43,276 nt of DNA from Flavobacteriaceae bacterium UBA5534 (GTDB lineage Bacteria; Bacteroidota; Bacteroidia; Flavobacteriales; Flavobacteriaceae), in NCBI GenBank assembly GCA_002426015.1, contig DINS01000020.1, positions 1 through 43,276 on the forward strand, given 5' to 3'. A program made the translations under genes and the position numbers. The notes beneath the pieces were generated by a model. That model ran no database searches. It was not told the DNA's origin and saw nothing but the letters and a program-made list of their open reading frames with translations. Shown piece by piece: positions 33,447 to 41,683 of the stretch (within the stretch, counting starts at the first letter, position 1; each line of letters starts with the position of its first letter).

Positions 33447-34835
33447 TTAATCAATTCTTAAAAATTGCTCTATTATTTGACCATTTTCAAAAGTTACCAT
33501 TTTAAAAAGGTCATTGGTTGGGTCTTTTACAAATTCAATTTCGATATCATATAGGTCATCTCGAATAAAAACGTTTTCGCTAATTGGATATAATGTAACT
33601 ATTTGGTCATCTCCAATAACTTGTCCTATTAAATTCGCCCCCAAAACAGAAATATGGATGCTTACGTCTTCATTTACTTTGTATGTTCCAGAATACTTTG
33701 ATAAGGTTGCTTCGCTTACAACAACTTCATTAGGCATTTTTTGGTTGAACAAAGCTCTCCTTGCCATGACTCCAGGCAGGACCGAGCTGTACGAGTTGGT
33801 CAAGGCAATAAATGTTTTATCATGGTCAACATAGCGCTCTATAATGGCGTGAAACCCTGCCCAAGAACCCTCGTGGCTCACAATTTTGCCATATACCTTA
33901 TGTTGCTGTATTCGCCATCCAAAACCATAAGGGTAATAATGCCCTTCAGATAAGGGTGAAGGTGTAAAGATATCCATCATACTTTCTTTGCTTACCAATT
34001 TTGTATCATACAAATCTCTGTCCCATTTGAAGAGGTCTGCCAAGGTGGAATATACCATACCGTCCCCATACATCCCATCTAGATAAATAACTTTCTTGTA
34101 TTTTGGCAATGAGTCAGGTACTATAAACCTTTGCAAGCTATCTGAATAGACATAACCTGTAGCGATATTTTTAATTTTTTTTGGTTTATAACGGCTTAAA
34201 TAGACAAATGTATCGACCATATCCAAGGGTTTAAAAATACGTTCAGAGACATAGTCTTCGTAAGACATTCCAGATGCTTTTTCTATGATACTGCCCAATA
34301 AAATGTAATTGGTGTTGCTATATTCGTGTTGTGTGTTTGGTGAAAAAATTAGTTCTATAGGATTGTCTTCAAACACTTTTATAAGATGGTCATTGGTATT
34401 ATAGATATTTGGATTGAAAAGTGAATCCAATCTCAAATAATCGCGCAAACCACTTGAATGGTCCAGTAAATTCCTAATGGTAATTGTAGGGTATTTTCTA
34501 AATTCAGGAATAAATTTAGTAATTGGGTCGTCGTAGGTTAATTTGCCCTCTTCTTTAAGCATCACAATGGCCATAGCTGTAAATTGTTTTGCGACAGAGC
34601 CAATATCCAACAAGTGTTCTGTGGTTAAAGGTTTATTTGTGCTTCTATTGGCTACACCAAAACTCTTTTCATAAATTATGGTTCCTTTATCTGCTAAAAG
34701 GATGTTTCCATTAAATTTCTCTTCTTGATGTTGGTTCTGTATGTAAACATCAAATAAATTTATATTAGATTGAGAATAGATGTCATTGGGACACAAAAAT
34801 AATAAGTACAATACCAAGAGAGTGTTCTTAACCAT
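33447..34835 (-). CDS. Serine hydrolase of the beta-lactamase/PBP class C type
   Basis: The 462-residue protein has a signal peptide (to YSQS), then the SxxK motif SVAK (80-83), the tyrosine motif YSN (172-174) and a C-terminal HEGSWAGFHAIIERY segment in the HxG position. A separate beta-rich C-terminal domain follows. Family members act as D-amino peptidases, esterases or lactamases; the substrate is unknown. Its borders GTTGAGC and GCACAAC are nearly complementary (six of seven). Confidence 0.88.
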   Translation of the reverse strand: MVKNTLLVLYLLFLCPNDIYSQSNINLFDVYIQNQHQEEKFNGNILLADKGTIIYEKSFGVANRSTNKPLTTEHLLDIGSVAKQFTAMAIVMLKEEGKLTYDDPITKFIPEFRKYPTITIRNLLDHSSGLRDYLRLDSLFNPNIYNTNDHLIKVFEDNPIELIFSPNTQHEYSNTNYILLGSIIEKASGMSYEDYVSERIFKPLDMVDTFVYLSRYKPKKIKNIATGYVYSDSLQRFIVPDSLPKYKKVIYLDGMYGDGMVYSTLADLFKWDRDLYDTKLVSKESMMDIFTPSPLSEGHYYPYGFGWRIQQHKVYGKIVSHEGSWAGFHAIIERYVDHDKTFIALTNSYSSVLPGVMARRALFNQKMPNEVVVSEATLSKYSGTYKVNEDVSIHISVLGANLIGQVIGDDQIVTLYPISENVFIRDDLYDIEIEFVKDPTNDLFKMVTFENGQIIEQFLRID

Positions 34836-34885
34836 TGCTTTAATTTTAGTTGTTACTTGTTATATCCACTAAAGTTCTCCATGAC

Positions 34886-34969
34886 GCACAACGCATATGT
34901 CTATGGAAAGTTGCGTGTTTGCTAGCTTTGGTTTAGCTAAAACTAGCCATTTTTTATATACGGGTTTGG
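34886..34969 (-). repeat. attC-like repeat D (short form)
   Basis: The left border is GCACAAC (34886-34892). The right border is a decayed GTTTGG (34964-34969). It shares AGTTGCGTGTTTGCTAGC and CTAAAACTAGCCATTTTTT with other copies but lacks the long central part, so the apex is short (CTAGCTTTGGTTTAGCTAAAA). Confidence 0.55.
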
Positions 34970-34975
34970 TTTTCG

Positions 34976-35698
34976 CTAGTTTTCATTATGTTTAAGTTCA
35001 ACATCAATAATGTCTATTAAGTTTTGAACTTCCTTTTTGGCATCTATTAAAACTCTATTTTTAAATCTAATTTCTTCCATTTTAGTATTTAATAGATTTA
35101 AGAACACCATATCCTTTCTCAATGATTCATAATCATTAGGAATTATTTGTTCAGATACAAATGCTACAGTATTGAATAATTTAGTACAGTACTCAACCGT
35201 AAAATTTTTATCTAAAAAAAAATTCTTATCAATATAATATTTAGAGGTTTGCTCATAATAATATACAATTCCATTTCTTAAGCTGTCGTTCGAGATTAGG
35301 TCTAACCCTTTAGATTTTAATGTCTCATAAGGTCCAGTAGTTATATCTACTGAATTTGTAAAAAGTAATGATTGGTAAAAGTAATTTAAGGAATCTATTG
35401 TAGGCTTTTCTAACTGTAACTGTTCCTTAATAATTTTGAGATGCCTTATTGAAGAGCTGTCACTTCTTAAGTTAATACTCATATACTTTAAATCTCTAGC
35501 AAGAGAAATTTTGATTTCGTTTAAAATTTTCATTTCCTCTTTTTTGGACTTATTCTGCTCATTCCAATTATTGATCTGAAGCGCAATTAAAATTCCAATC
35601 ACAACAAGTATAATTTCTCCAATGGCGTAAACGAAATATTTACTGAACTTGTTTTCAGTCAGCATTTTTTGTCTAATTTTCCTAAAGAATTTTATCAT
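34976..35698 (-). CDS. DUF6090-family membrane-anchored protein
   Basis: The 240-residue protein opens with MIKFFRKIRQKMLTENKFSK and one membrane helix (YFVYAIGEIILVVIGILIALQI), followed by NNWNEQNK, the hallmark of DUF6090. The remainder is a helical soluble domain. The family is abundant in Flavobacteriia, often in repeat-rich regions, and has no known function. It fills one unit of the array between repeats D and E; the borders of this unit have decayed and do not match. Confidence 0.85.
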   Translation of the reverse strand: MIKFFRKIRQKMLTENKFSKYFVYAIGEIILVVIGILIALQINNWNEQNKSKKEEMKILNEIKISLARDLKYMSINLRSDSSSIRHLKIIKEQLQLEKPTIDSLNYFYQSLLFTNSVDITTGPYETLKSKGLDLISNDSLRNGIVYYYEQTSKYYIDKNFFLDKNFTVEYCTKLFNTVAFVSEQIIPNDYESLRKDMVFLNLLNTKMEEIRFKNRVLIDAKKEVQNLIDIIDVELKHNEN

Positions 35699-35721
35699 TT
35701 GTTAGTAGTTGGTCATAATTG

Positions 35722-35907
35722 TTGTCAACAGTTTTTGTATGATTTAGATACGCCGAATCTTCGATTTGTCTTCGCCAGTTCGCACTTTGTGCTCGTGTAT
35801 AGCGTGTTTAAGCACCTAATTTAGCAAATAAATCACAGATAGAATATTCCATAGGAATGTTCGTAAGTCGGCAGTGACCAAGCAATTAATTATACACGGT
35901 GTTAGGC
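35722..35907 (-). repeat. attC-like repeat E (twin of C)
   Basis: The borders are TTGTCAAC (35722-35729) and GTTAGGC (35901-35907). The right border fits the classical GTTRRRY core. The near-identical 146-bp interior is shared with repeat C, and GTTAGGCAC is the exact inverse of GTGCCTAAC at repeat F. Confidence 0.75.
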
Positions 35908-35911
35908 ACTG

Positions 35912-37105
35912 TTATTTTTTCAATTCTATTTGACGAACAAATAAATTCACGTATTTAACAAAACTATTTTCTTGGTCATCTTGTTCTTCACTAATACCAG
36001 AAACTAAATATTTATTTCCGACTTGATTTATAGAATTCAGAACATAATAATGTCTTGTGTGCTTATTGTTAAACTTAAAATATCTATCATCTGCAACGTC
36101 CCAATTCCAATCTATTCCATTCTTTAAATCCAAATTTGAAATCCAAGGTTTTCCGCTCGAATTTCCAATTACTAAAATATTTTGTTCATTTAAAAACGTA
36201 AAATCGTTGACATCATATGCAGTTATATATTCTTTTTCAAATTCCTCTTTAGTTGGTGGTTTAGTTGACCAACCTGTTGAATTTTCGTCATATTCCAAAT
36301 TTCGAGGTAATTCAAATTCTGAAATATTTGATAACTCTAAATTGTCTTCTATTTTCCCAAATATCAATTTGTCCTTAAGATTATTTAAATGTCCTAATGC
36401 AAATAGAGATTTTTCAAATGATTTTATTTTTTTTATTTTAAAATCTACTTGTTTCTCTTGTCTTTTCTTCCCTTTGAGATTAGAAGAATATAAAAATGAA
36501 TTAGATTTCGAATAATGATGAGCTAGAATGTAAATTCTATCATTTTTTATGGTTATTTGTATTGGTGGTAAAAATGAAAATTCATAGTCAACATTTTGTT
36601 TGAATTTTGTTTTCCATATTACGCTACCATTTTCGTTAATAGCAAGTTGACAAATAAACTTTGAATGGAAAAAATGTCCTGCGACATAAATTTTTTCTCT
36701 GTCAGTCGTGATTGCGTCAAATGTTAGATATTTCTTACTGAAAGTATCTTTATAGTCTTTTTTCCAAACAATGTCTCCTTTTAAATCAAATTTGGTTATT
36801 TCAGTTCCACAACTGAAAATAATGTCGTTATTCGAATCAACAAATATTCTTTGTTGTGAACAAGCTTCAATTTCTTTTCGCCAAACTATTTTTCCATTAA
36901 TGTCAAATTTTATTAAAGTTCCGTTTTGAGATAAAACTACTTTATCATTATTTGAAAATTCAGCAATTTCGATTGGTGGAAATTTTGAAGCGTAATTCGA
37001 TGAATTGTGAGTGTAAGTGTCAATATTCAGATTCCACGATTCTGAAATTTGACCTTGAACACAAAAAGTCAGAAGTAAAATTAATATGTTCAAGGTGTTT
37101 CTCAT
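35912..37105 (-). CDS. Secreted PQQ-like beta-propeller protein (cassette gene)
   Basis: The 397-residue protein has a signal peptide (MRNTLNILILLLTFCVQGQ) and tryptophan-docking-type propeller repeats: FDINGKIVWRKEIEACSQQR, FDLKGDIVWKKDY, INENGSVIWKTKF. Such proteins bind ligands or scaffold complexes; no enzyme residues are evident. The ATG lies four bases after the border GTTAGGCAC (read on the minus strand), and the stop is followed within five bases by GTGCCTAAC. This makes it the clearest integron-like unit in the window. Confidence 0.75.
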   Translation of the reverse strand: MRNTLNILILLLTFCVQGQISESWNLNIDTYTHNSSNYASKFPPIEIAEFSNNDKVVLSQNGTLIKFDINGKIVWRKEIEACSQQRIFVDSNNDIIFSCGTEITKFDLKGDIVWKKDYKDTFSKKYLTFDAITTDREKIYVAGHFFHSKFICQLAINENGSVIWKTKFKQNVDYEFSFLPPIQITIKNDRIYILAHHYSKSNSFLYSSNLKGKKRQEKQVDFKIKKIKSFEKSLFALGHLNNLKDKLIFGKIEDNLELSNISEFELPRNLEYDENSTGWSTKPPTKEEFEKEYITAYDVNDFTFLNEQNILVIGNSSGKPWISNLDLKNGIDWNWDVADDRYFKFNNKHTRHYYVLNSINQVGNKYLVSGISEEQDDQENSFVKYVNLFVRQIELKK

Positions 37106-37111
37106 AATTGT

Positions 37112-37242
37112 GCCTAACGTGTTTGTGTATGGTTAGTTGCGTTGGTTAGGTCTAAATTAATAAAAGAAAACGAACCAGAGGAAATTCAGCAGGATTTTCA
37201 GAGTTTACACAAACCAGCAATAAATCATATAAGATGTTGGCT
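37112..37242 (-). repeat. attC-like repeat F
   Basis: The borders are GCCTAAC (37112-37118, a perfect RYYYAAC) and GTTGGCT (37236-37242). Its interior is more diverged than the others (GTTGCGTTGG, GGAAATTCAGCAGGATTTTC). The two ends can still pair through TTGTGTATGGTTAGTTGC against GCAATAAATCATATAA. Confidence 0.6.
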
Positions 37243-37266
37243 TTAGTACGTTTTTATTCGGTTTTC

Positions 37267-37629
37267 TTATATGTCTTCAACTATAAAAATTGCGTTTTTA
37301 TTCAAATCATAGAAACCAAATTCATTTGTTTTCCAATTTGTGTTTAATCTCAATTTTTCGGGCTTGATAGTTCCTCTTTTTACAAATTCTTCAAAAATTG
37401 GCTGTAAATTCTTGACAAATATTTTAATAACTGAACCTCCAAGCAATGGGTCATCTTTTGTATCTGCGTGCCATTGTAAATGAATAAAAAGGTTTTTTCT
37501 TTTCAGCACAGCGTACATATTGTCCTTTTGCACAAGCTGAAACCCAACAAATTTTTGATACCATTCCACGTCACGGTCAATGTTTTGGCTTGGCATAACA
37601 GGTGAAATTTCTAACAATTCGGTTTCCAT
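37267..37629 (-). CDS. VOC-superfamily (glyoxalase/bleomycin-resistance-like) protein
   Basis: The 120-residue protein has the paired beta-alpha-beta-beta-beta modules of the vicinal-oxygen-chelate fold: ISPVMPSQNIDRDVEWYQKF at the start, HLQWHADTKDD in the middle and EFGFYDLNKNAIFIVE at the end. Similar small proteins bind drugs or metals. The metal residues are not clear enough to predict an enzyme. It sits between repeat F and the cupin-like gene, with only 44 bp and no repeat on its upstream side. Confidence 0.8.
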   Translation of the reverse strand: METELLEISPVMPSQNIDRDVEWYQKFVGFQLVQKDNMYAVLKRKNLFIHLQWHADTKDDPLLGGSVIKIFVKNLQPIFEEFVKRGTIKPEKLRLNTNWKTNEFGFYDLNKNAIFIVEDI

Positions 37630-37655
37630 AATATGATTTTATGTTTTATGATATA

Positions 37656-37663
37656 TTGTAGCA
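37656..37663. repeat. Isolated cassette border without a repeat
   Basis: TTGTAGCA is the inverse of TGCTACAA at 38446-38453, on the other side of the 37674-38429 gene. No palindromic repeat is attached here, so the repeat was probably lost and the VOC and cupin-like units became fused. Confidence 0.5.
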
Positions 37664-37673
37664 ACACTATTTA

Positions 37674-38429
37674 TTAATGATGGGTTTCTTTTCCATATTT
37701 CTTTAAGGCTTTCTCAACGTTTAAAATAGGTACTCGAAGAGTTCCATCATATAAATCCTGTTTTTCATATATGTCCAAGTTGTGAATGACATAAGGTTTG
37801 TTGTTCAAGTCAAGCATTATTACGTCAAAAGTAAATGCAGTTTCTGTATTGGCAACAAACCAATGAACGTTATCCTTATCATCAGAAATTGAAGAATTAT
37901 CTCCAAGTTTAGCGATTTTGTCAATAGTTGGTTTTATTATTAGGTTTTTTTCTTCTTGCCTTATTTTTTCATAATGCCGTAGGTGCATTTCTCCTTTTAA
38001 AATCAGATGAGCAGAAGCCATATTGCTGTGTCCATGAGGAATAATTGCTCGGTCTTTTCTCATTCCAAAAATTTTTTTAACAAATGTGGTTTTTTCTGGA
38101 AGACCTGCTAATTTTGGAAATTTCACAGATTTTGTATTTACTCCGAGATCAGGATATACAAACCCTTTAATTAGATGGTCAAAATCTATAAATTTCAGAA
38201 TTTCGGTTAACTCAATTTCTTTATATAATTGTGAAATTTGTTCTTGCCATTGAGTTGTTGTAATTGTCTCCGTTCTTAAATCGGAACAAAATTCATTTAG
38301 TTTAATCGCCCAATGGTTTGCGATAGGTTTAATATTATTCCCAAATGCATTGTACGCAAAAAGAGAGTCAATCAGAGCAAAACTGGTAACAGTAGCTAAA
38401 AGTCCTTTATTAAATTCTCTTCTGTTCAT
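37674..38429 (-). CDS. Twin-arginine-exported cupin-like protein
   Basis: The 251-residue protein begins MNRREFNKGLLATVTSFALI, a twin-arginine-type signal (NRREF-hydrophobic). The body has cupin-like metal-site spacing, PHGHSNMASAHLILKGEMHL followed by an HW and acidic residues (DNVHWFV). This suggests a small metal-binding beta-barrel in the periplasm. I do not recognise a named family. It starts 15 bases after the GTTGTAGCAC border of repeat G. Confidence 0.65.
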   Translation of the reverse strand: MNRREFNKGLLATVTSFALIDSLFAYNAFGNNIKPIANHWAIKLNEFCSDLRTETITTTQWQEQISQLYKEIELTEILKFIDFDHLIKGFVYPDLGVNTKSVKFPKLAGLPEKTTFVKKIFGMRKDRAIIPHGHSNMASAHLILKGEMHLRHYEKIRQEEKNLIIKPTIDKIAKLGDNSSISDDKDNVHWFVANTETAFTFDVIMLDLNNKPYVIHNLDIYEKQDLYDGTLRVPILNVEKALKKYGKETHH

Positions 38430-38447
38430 TGGGTTTTCTTAAATGTG

Positions 38448-38578
38448 CTACAACGGTCTTGTATAAGAATAGTTGCGTGTTTAAGCAACTAATTTAGCAA
38501 ATACAAACCGAATAGAAAATCCGCGAGGATTTTCGTAAGCAGGCTTGTACTAGCAATTAATTTTATACGGTGTTAGCT
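38448..38578 (-). repeat. attC-like repeat G
   Basis: The borders are CTACAAC (38448-38454) and GTTAGCT (38572-38578). The apex GAAAATCCgcgaGGATTTTC forms a perfect 8-bp hairpin. The outer arms also pair imperfectly (GTATAAGAATAGTTGC against GCAATTAATTTTATAC). It is the best preserved copy in the window. Confidence 0.75.
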
Positions 38579-38612
38579 GCTGCCTTTATTCCGAATGTCA
38601 ACTAGATTCTAT

Positions 38613-38726
38613 TTATAAGGAAGTTATATAAATAGAACCTCCAACAGATTTGTGGTTGAGTAATATTATTTTTCCGTTTTTTTCTTTCAATGCCAAAGAA
38701 TATAGTAGAGACAGGTAATTTTTAGG
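38613..38726 (-). pseudogene. C-terminal fragment of a second DODA gene
   Basis: The minus strand reads 37 codons to TAA 38613 that match the end of the intact dioxygenase gene: PKNYLSLLYSLALKEKNGK against PEHYLPLLYTLALKEENEK, then VGGS and TSL. There is no start codon and nothing of the upstream domain remains. It lies just after the TetR gene, on the far side from the intact copy. An insertion, recombination or tandem-duplication event has separated the two. Confidence 0.75.
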
Positions 38727-38753
38727 TTTTGTTTTACAATAAGGTTATCAAAC

Positions 38754-39317
38754 TTATTTAAGAATTCCTTTTAAGCTTATACCAATCGTATTATCTAAAA
38801 GTTCTTCTTCACTAAATTCATTTAATTGAGAGTTAGCGATTAGAACCTCATCCAAATTTAACAAATGGTATTGACAAAAAAGTTCAATATTAATAGCTTC
38901 ATTAATTTCTCCATTTAATTGGCCTTCCACTAATAACGTAGTTATTATTTCAAAAATTATTTTTCTACGAAATGAGTCATAATCTTTAAATGATGATGTG
39001 TAGTATTTTTTTAAATCGATAATAAATCTGGGTGAAATCCCAATTATGTAATTTATGGCATACTCATAAATCTTCCTTATTTTTTTTTCAATAGAAATTT
39101 CTTGCTCTAAAATTGCCTCGATAGTAGAAAAATGTAAATCAAAAAGATATGTGATGGTTTGATTTACAAGGTCTTTTTTATTTGCAAAATGCACATATAA
39201 GGTTTTTTTAGACATACCTAGTGTTTTAGATATATCAGACATCGCAACATCTTTAATCCCTTGAACTTGAAAAAATTGCAGCGAATGAATAATAATTTTT
39301 TTTCGAGTTTCCATCAT
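38754..39317 (-). CDS. TetR/AcrR-family transcriptional regulator
   Basis: The 187-residue protein has an N-terminal TetR HTH: QVQGIKDVAMSDISKTLGMS followed by KKTLYVHFANKKDLV (about 17-52). The C-terminal helical ligand domain is diverged, as is normal. It is 16 bases after the DODA gene and last in the operon, so it may regulate the operon or be a recent arrival between two DODA sequences. It may bind a hydrophobic ligand, but none is suggested by sequence. Confidence 0.88.
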   Translation of the reverse strand: MMETRKKIIIHSLQFFQVQGIKDVAMSDISKTLGMSKKTLYVHFANKKDLVNQTITYLFDLHFSTIEAILEQEISIEKKIRKIYEYAINYIIGISPRFIIDLKKYYTSSFKDYDSFRRKIIFEIITTLLVEGQLNGEINEAINIELFCQYHLLNLDEVLIANSQLNEFSEEELLDNTIGISLKGILK

Positions 39318-39333
39318 TAAAATATTTACCGTG

Positions 39334-40215
39334 CTATGCTATTTTTAAAGATGTCATAGAAAGTGAACCTCCAACAGGTTTATCGTTGAATAATGTTATT
39401 TTTTCGTTTTCTTCTTTCAATGCCAAAGTATAAAGCAAAGGCAAATAATGTTCAGGTGTTGGGATAGCCAAATCAAATGATTTTCCTTGCGATTTAAAAT
39501 CAATCAATTTTTGATGGTCTCCACTTAAAATGTGGCTTTTCATCTTTTCGTTTGCTTCAATTGCCCAATCGAAAGCATATGGTTCGTTCAACTTTTTCCA
39601 GGCGACTAAACGTAAATTATGAACCATATTTCCGCTTCCAATAATCAAGATTCCTTTTTGGCGAAGGCTACTTATTTCCTTTGCCAGTTCATAATGATAT
39701 TTTGCTGGTTGCGAATAATCTATGCTCATTTGTATTACTGGAATATCCGCATTTGGATAGAGATGTTTTATAACACTCCAAGCTCCGTGGTCAAGCCCCC
39801 ATTTATCGTCCAATTCAACTTCTGTTTTGGTAATGATTTTTTTAGTTTCTTTTGCTAATTCTGGACTTCCTTGTGCAGGATATTGAACATCAAATAATGC
39901 TTGAGGAAAACCACCAAAATCGTGAATTGTCGGTGGATTTTGTATTGCTGTTACAAATGTGCCTTTGGTTTCCCAATGTGCCGAAATACAAAGGATAGCA
40001 TTTGGTCTTACAAGTTCTTTACCTAATTTTCTAAATGCCGAAACAAATTCATTTTCTTCAATGGCATTCATAGGACTTCCGTGACCAAGAAATAACACAG
40101 GCATTTTGCTTGTGTTACTCATTGTTGAAGTCATTTTGTTTAAATTTTTTAAATTCATACTGCAAGTTATTAAAGGCAATAAAGCTATTGATTTTAAAAA
40201 TTGTTTTCTATTCAT
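39334..40215 (-). CDS. 4,5-DOPA-type extradiol dioxygenase with signal sequence
   Basis: The 293-residue protein has the LigB-like class III dioxygenase metal ligands in FLGHGSPMNAI, CISAHWETKG and GLDHGAWSVI, and the C-terminal PTPEHYLPLL. E. coli YgiD is the known relative, an iron or zinc catechol ring-cleaving enzyme. The N-terminus MNRKQFLKSIALLPLITCSM suggests export. ATG 40215 is preferred over TTG 40227. It lies 20 bp after doxX in a redox-type operon. Confidence 0.88.
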   Translation of the reverse strand: MNRKQFLKSIALLPLITCSMNLKNLNKMTSTMSNTSKMPVLFLGHGSPMNAIEENEFVSAFRKLGKELVRPNAILCISAHWETKGTFVTAIQNPPTIHDFGGFPQALFDVQYPAQGSPELAKETKKIITKTEVELDDKWGLDHGAWSVIKHLYPNADIPVIQMSIDYSQPAKYHYELAKEISSLRQKGILIIGSGNMVHNLRLVAWKKLNEPYAFDWAIEANEKMKSHILSGDHQKLIDFKSQGKSFDLAIPTPEHYLPLLYTLALKEENEKITLFNDKPVGGSLSMTSLKIA

Positions 40216-40235
40216 TTTATGTAACACAAAGATGT

Positions 40236-40667
40236 TTAAGCTATTTTTTTACTCAACCAATTATCGATTGAATATTTTCCTGCTCCAACAATTGCAAGCA
40301 CTACATAAATTAAAAAGTAAAGTAATGCCATTTCTTTAACTGCAAAATCATCATTTGCGTGAACAATAAATGCAGCAATAAACATTGTTATGCTTAAAGA
40401 TATGGCTGAAAACTGTGTTGCTACTCCGAAAATCAAAAAGAATGAACAGAATACTTCAGCAAAAACTGCAAGTGCCAAAGATGCTGTTAAACCAATACCT
40501 ATTGGGTCTGCAAATTGTATCGGGTCGTTACCAAAAAGCATAGTTAGTTTTCCTAAACCGTGCGTCAACATCATTCCTCCAACTGTAACCCGAAGTAGCA
40601 ACAAAGCTATGGATATATTATTCTGTGTTGTGTCAGCACTAAAACTGTTTTTAATTAACTGTTTCAT
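40236..40667 (-). CDS. DoxX-family membrane protein
   Basis: The 143-residue protein has four predicted membrane helices and the DoxX pattern LLLRVTVGGMMLTHGLGKL, followed by GLTASLALAVFAEVFCSFFLIFG. The family often pairs with YceI and dioxygenase genes and is linked to membrane redox or quinone chemistry. It lies four bases after the second yceI gene. The exact role is not known. Confidence 0.88.
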   Translation of the reverse strand: MKQLIKNSFSADTTQNNISIALLLLRVTVGGMMLTHGLGKLTMLFGNDPIQFADPIGIGLTASLALAVFAEVFCSFFLIFGVATQFSAISLSITMFIAAFIVHANDDFAVKEMALLYFLIYVVLAIVGAGKYSIDNWLSKKIA

Positions 40668-40671
40668 TTTT

Positions 40672-41196
40672 TTATTGTTTTACAAATTGAACTTCTGCAT
40701 TAATTTTTATTTCATTTCCGACCATAACGCCTCCTGCTTCCAAGGCAGCATTCCAGTTAAGTCCAAAGTCTTTTCGGTTTAGTTTTCCATTTATTGAAAA
40801 ACCTGCTTTTTCATTTCCGTATGGGTCTTTCATAAAACCTCCAAACTCGGTATCAAGTTTAATTTCTTTGGTAACACCTTTAATTGTCAAATTGCCTATC
40901 AATTCAAATGCGTTATCATCTACCTTTTTAAGAGAAGTACTAACAAATGTGATTTCTGGATATTTCTCTACTTCAAAGAAGTCAGGACTTTTTAGATGCG
41001 TGTCTCTATCATTATTGTTAGTTGATATTGAACTTGCGTCAATGTATGCTGAAATGGTTGATTTTGTAAAATCTTCGCCATCTATGTCAGCTTGAAAAGT
41101 TCTAAATTCTCCTTTTACATTTGAAATCATTAAATGCTTTACCTTAAAGGTAATTTCGCTGTGTGCTGGGTCTATTGCCCATTTTGTTGTTTTCAT
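40672..41196 (-). CDS. YceI-family lipocalin-like protein, cytoplasmic form
   Basis: The 174-residue protein matches YceI throughout: WAIDPAHSEITFKVKHLMIS, RDTHLKSPDFFEVEKYPEIT, GNLTIKGVTKEIKLDTEFGG. No signal peptide is present, unlike the paralogue at 41684-42253. YceI proteins form a barrel that binds isoprenoid lipids. It has its own -7 box (41222-41229) and a shared 40-bp element upstream, and starts the yceI-doxX-DODA-tetR set. Confidence 0.9.
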   Translation of the reverse strand: MKTTKWAIDPAHSEITFKVKHLMISNVKGEFRTFQADIDGEDFTKSTISAYIDASSISTNNNDRDTHLKSPDFFEVEKYPEITFVSTSLKKVDDNAFELIGNLTIKGVTKEIKLDTEFGGFMKDPYGNEKAGFSINGKLNRKDFGLNWNAALEAGGVMVGNEIKINAEVQFVKQ

Positions 41197-41221
41197 AATA
41201 TTTATACTTTAATGTTTGATA

Positions 41222-41229
41222 CAAAGATA
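41222..41229 (-). promoter_or_regulatory. -7 box of the second yceI operon
   Basis: TATCTTTG on the minus strand matches TAnnTTTG perfectly, 25 bp before the ATG at 41196. No -33 TTTG is found; the 40-bp shared element begins 21 bp upstream instead, which suggests activator-dependent transcription. Confidence 0.6.
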
Positions 41230-41250
41230 CTTACGAATAAGAGTGTGGAT

Positions 41251-41290
41251 ATTACACTATTCGGTAATTGAGTTGTAGATTTGGGAAGTG
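41251..41290 (-). promoter_or_regulatory. Shared 40-bp element, copy 2
   Basis: ATTACACTATTCGGTA and the following bases match the copy at 42323-42362 in 36 of 40 positions. Each copy lies exactly 21 bp upstream of the -7 box of a yceI gene. It is a candidate binding site for the adjacent AraC-family protein. The neighbouring 41291-41437 stretch has no gene. Confidence 0.6.
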
Positions 41291-41437
41291 TTGAAAGATC
41301 TCTTTTACTCTACTTAAATGAGATTGATTTTACCTTGTTCAAAAAACGTCTGGTTTTTAAAACGGATATCCCAATAATGCCTTTTAGTTTACACTTCGCA
41401 TTAAAGGGATATTTAAAAATAACTTGGTTTCTATTTA

Positions 41438-41641
41438 TTACATATCTGAACAGAATTTCGTGTTCAAATAGCTTCTTTCCACAATACCAGTAAAAACCAG
41501 TAGGGCGGTAAAAATTAATAGAAAGTAGAAAGCAAAACCTGTTAATCCAGATGTTAATACAAATAGGGTTAGGACTGCTCCAATCAAATATCTTATGTAG
41601 ACTTCTTGTTTGCTTATTTTTTGTGTTCTAAATTTTTTCAT
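41438..41641 (-). CDS. Small DUF2892-like membrane protein
   Basis: The 67-residue protein has two membrane helices (YIRYLIGAVLTLFVLTSGLT; FYFLLIFTALLVFTGIV) with a basic N-terminus, resembling the inner-membrane DUF2892/YgaP C-terminal type. It lies 42 bp after the first yceI gene. The usual CP-x-Y motif near the end is replaced by LNTKFCSDM, so the family match is moderate. Confidence 0.65.
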   Translation of the reverse strand: MKKFRTQKISKQEVYIRYLIGAVLTLFVLTSGLTGFAFYFLLIFTALLVFTGIVERSYLNTKFCSDM

Positions 41642-41683
41642 AATTTCTATATTTTAATTGTTCATAAATTAGGTTATAAAAAC

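Noticed and set aside
36057..36515. A 152-residue plus-strand frame inside the propeller gene
   Set aside because: The minus-strand gene has a signal peptide and repeat motifs; the opposite frame has neither and follows from AT-rich codon use.
41291..41437. A remnant of an AraC-type gene before copy 2 of the 40-bp element
   Set aside because: Translation in all minus-strand frames gave no convincing match to the AraC C-terminus, so only the 40-bp element is claimed.
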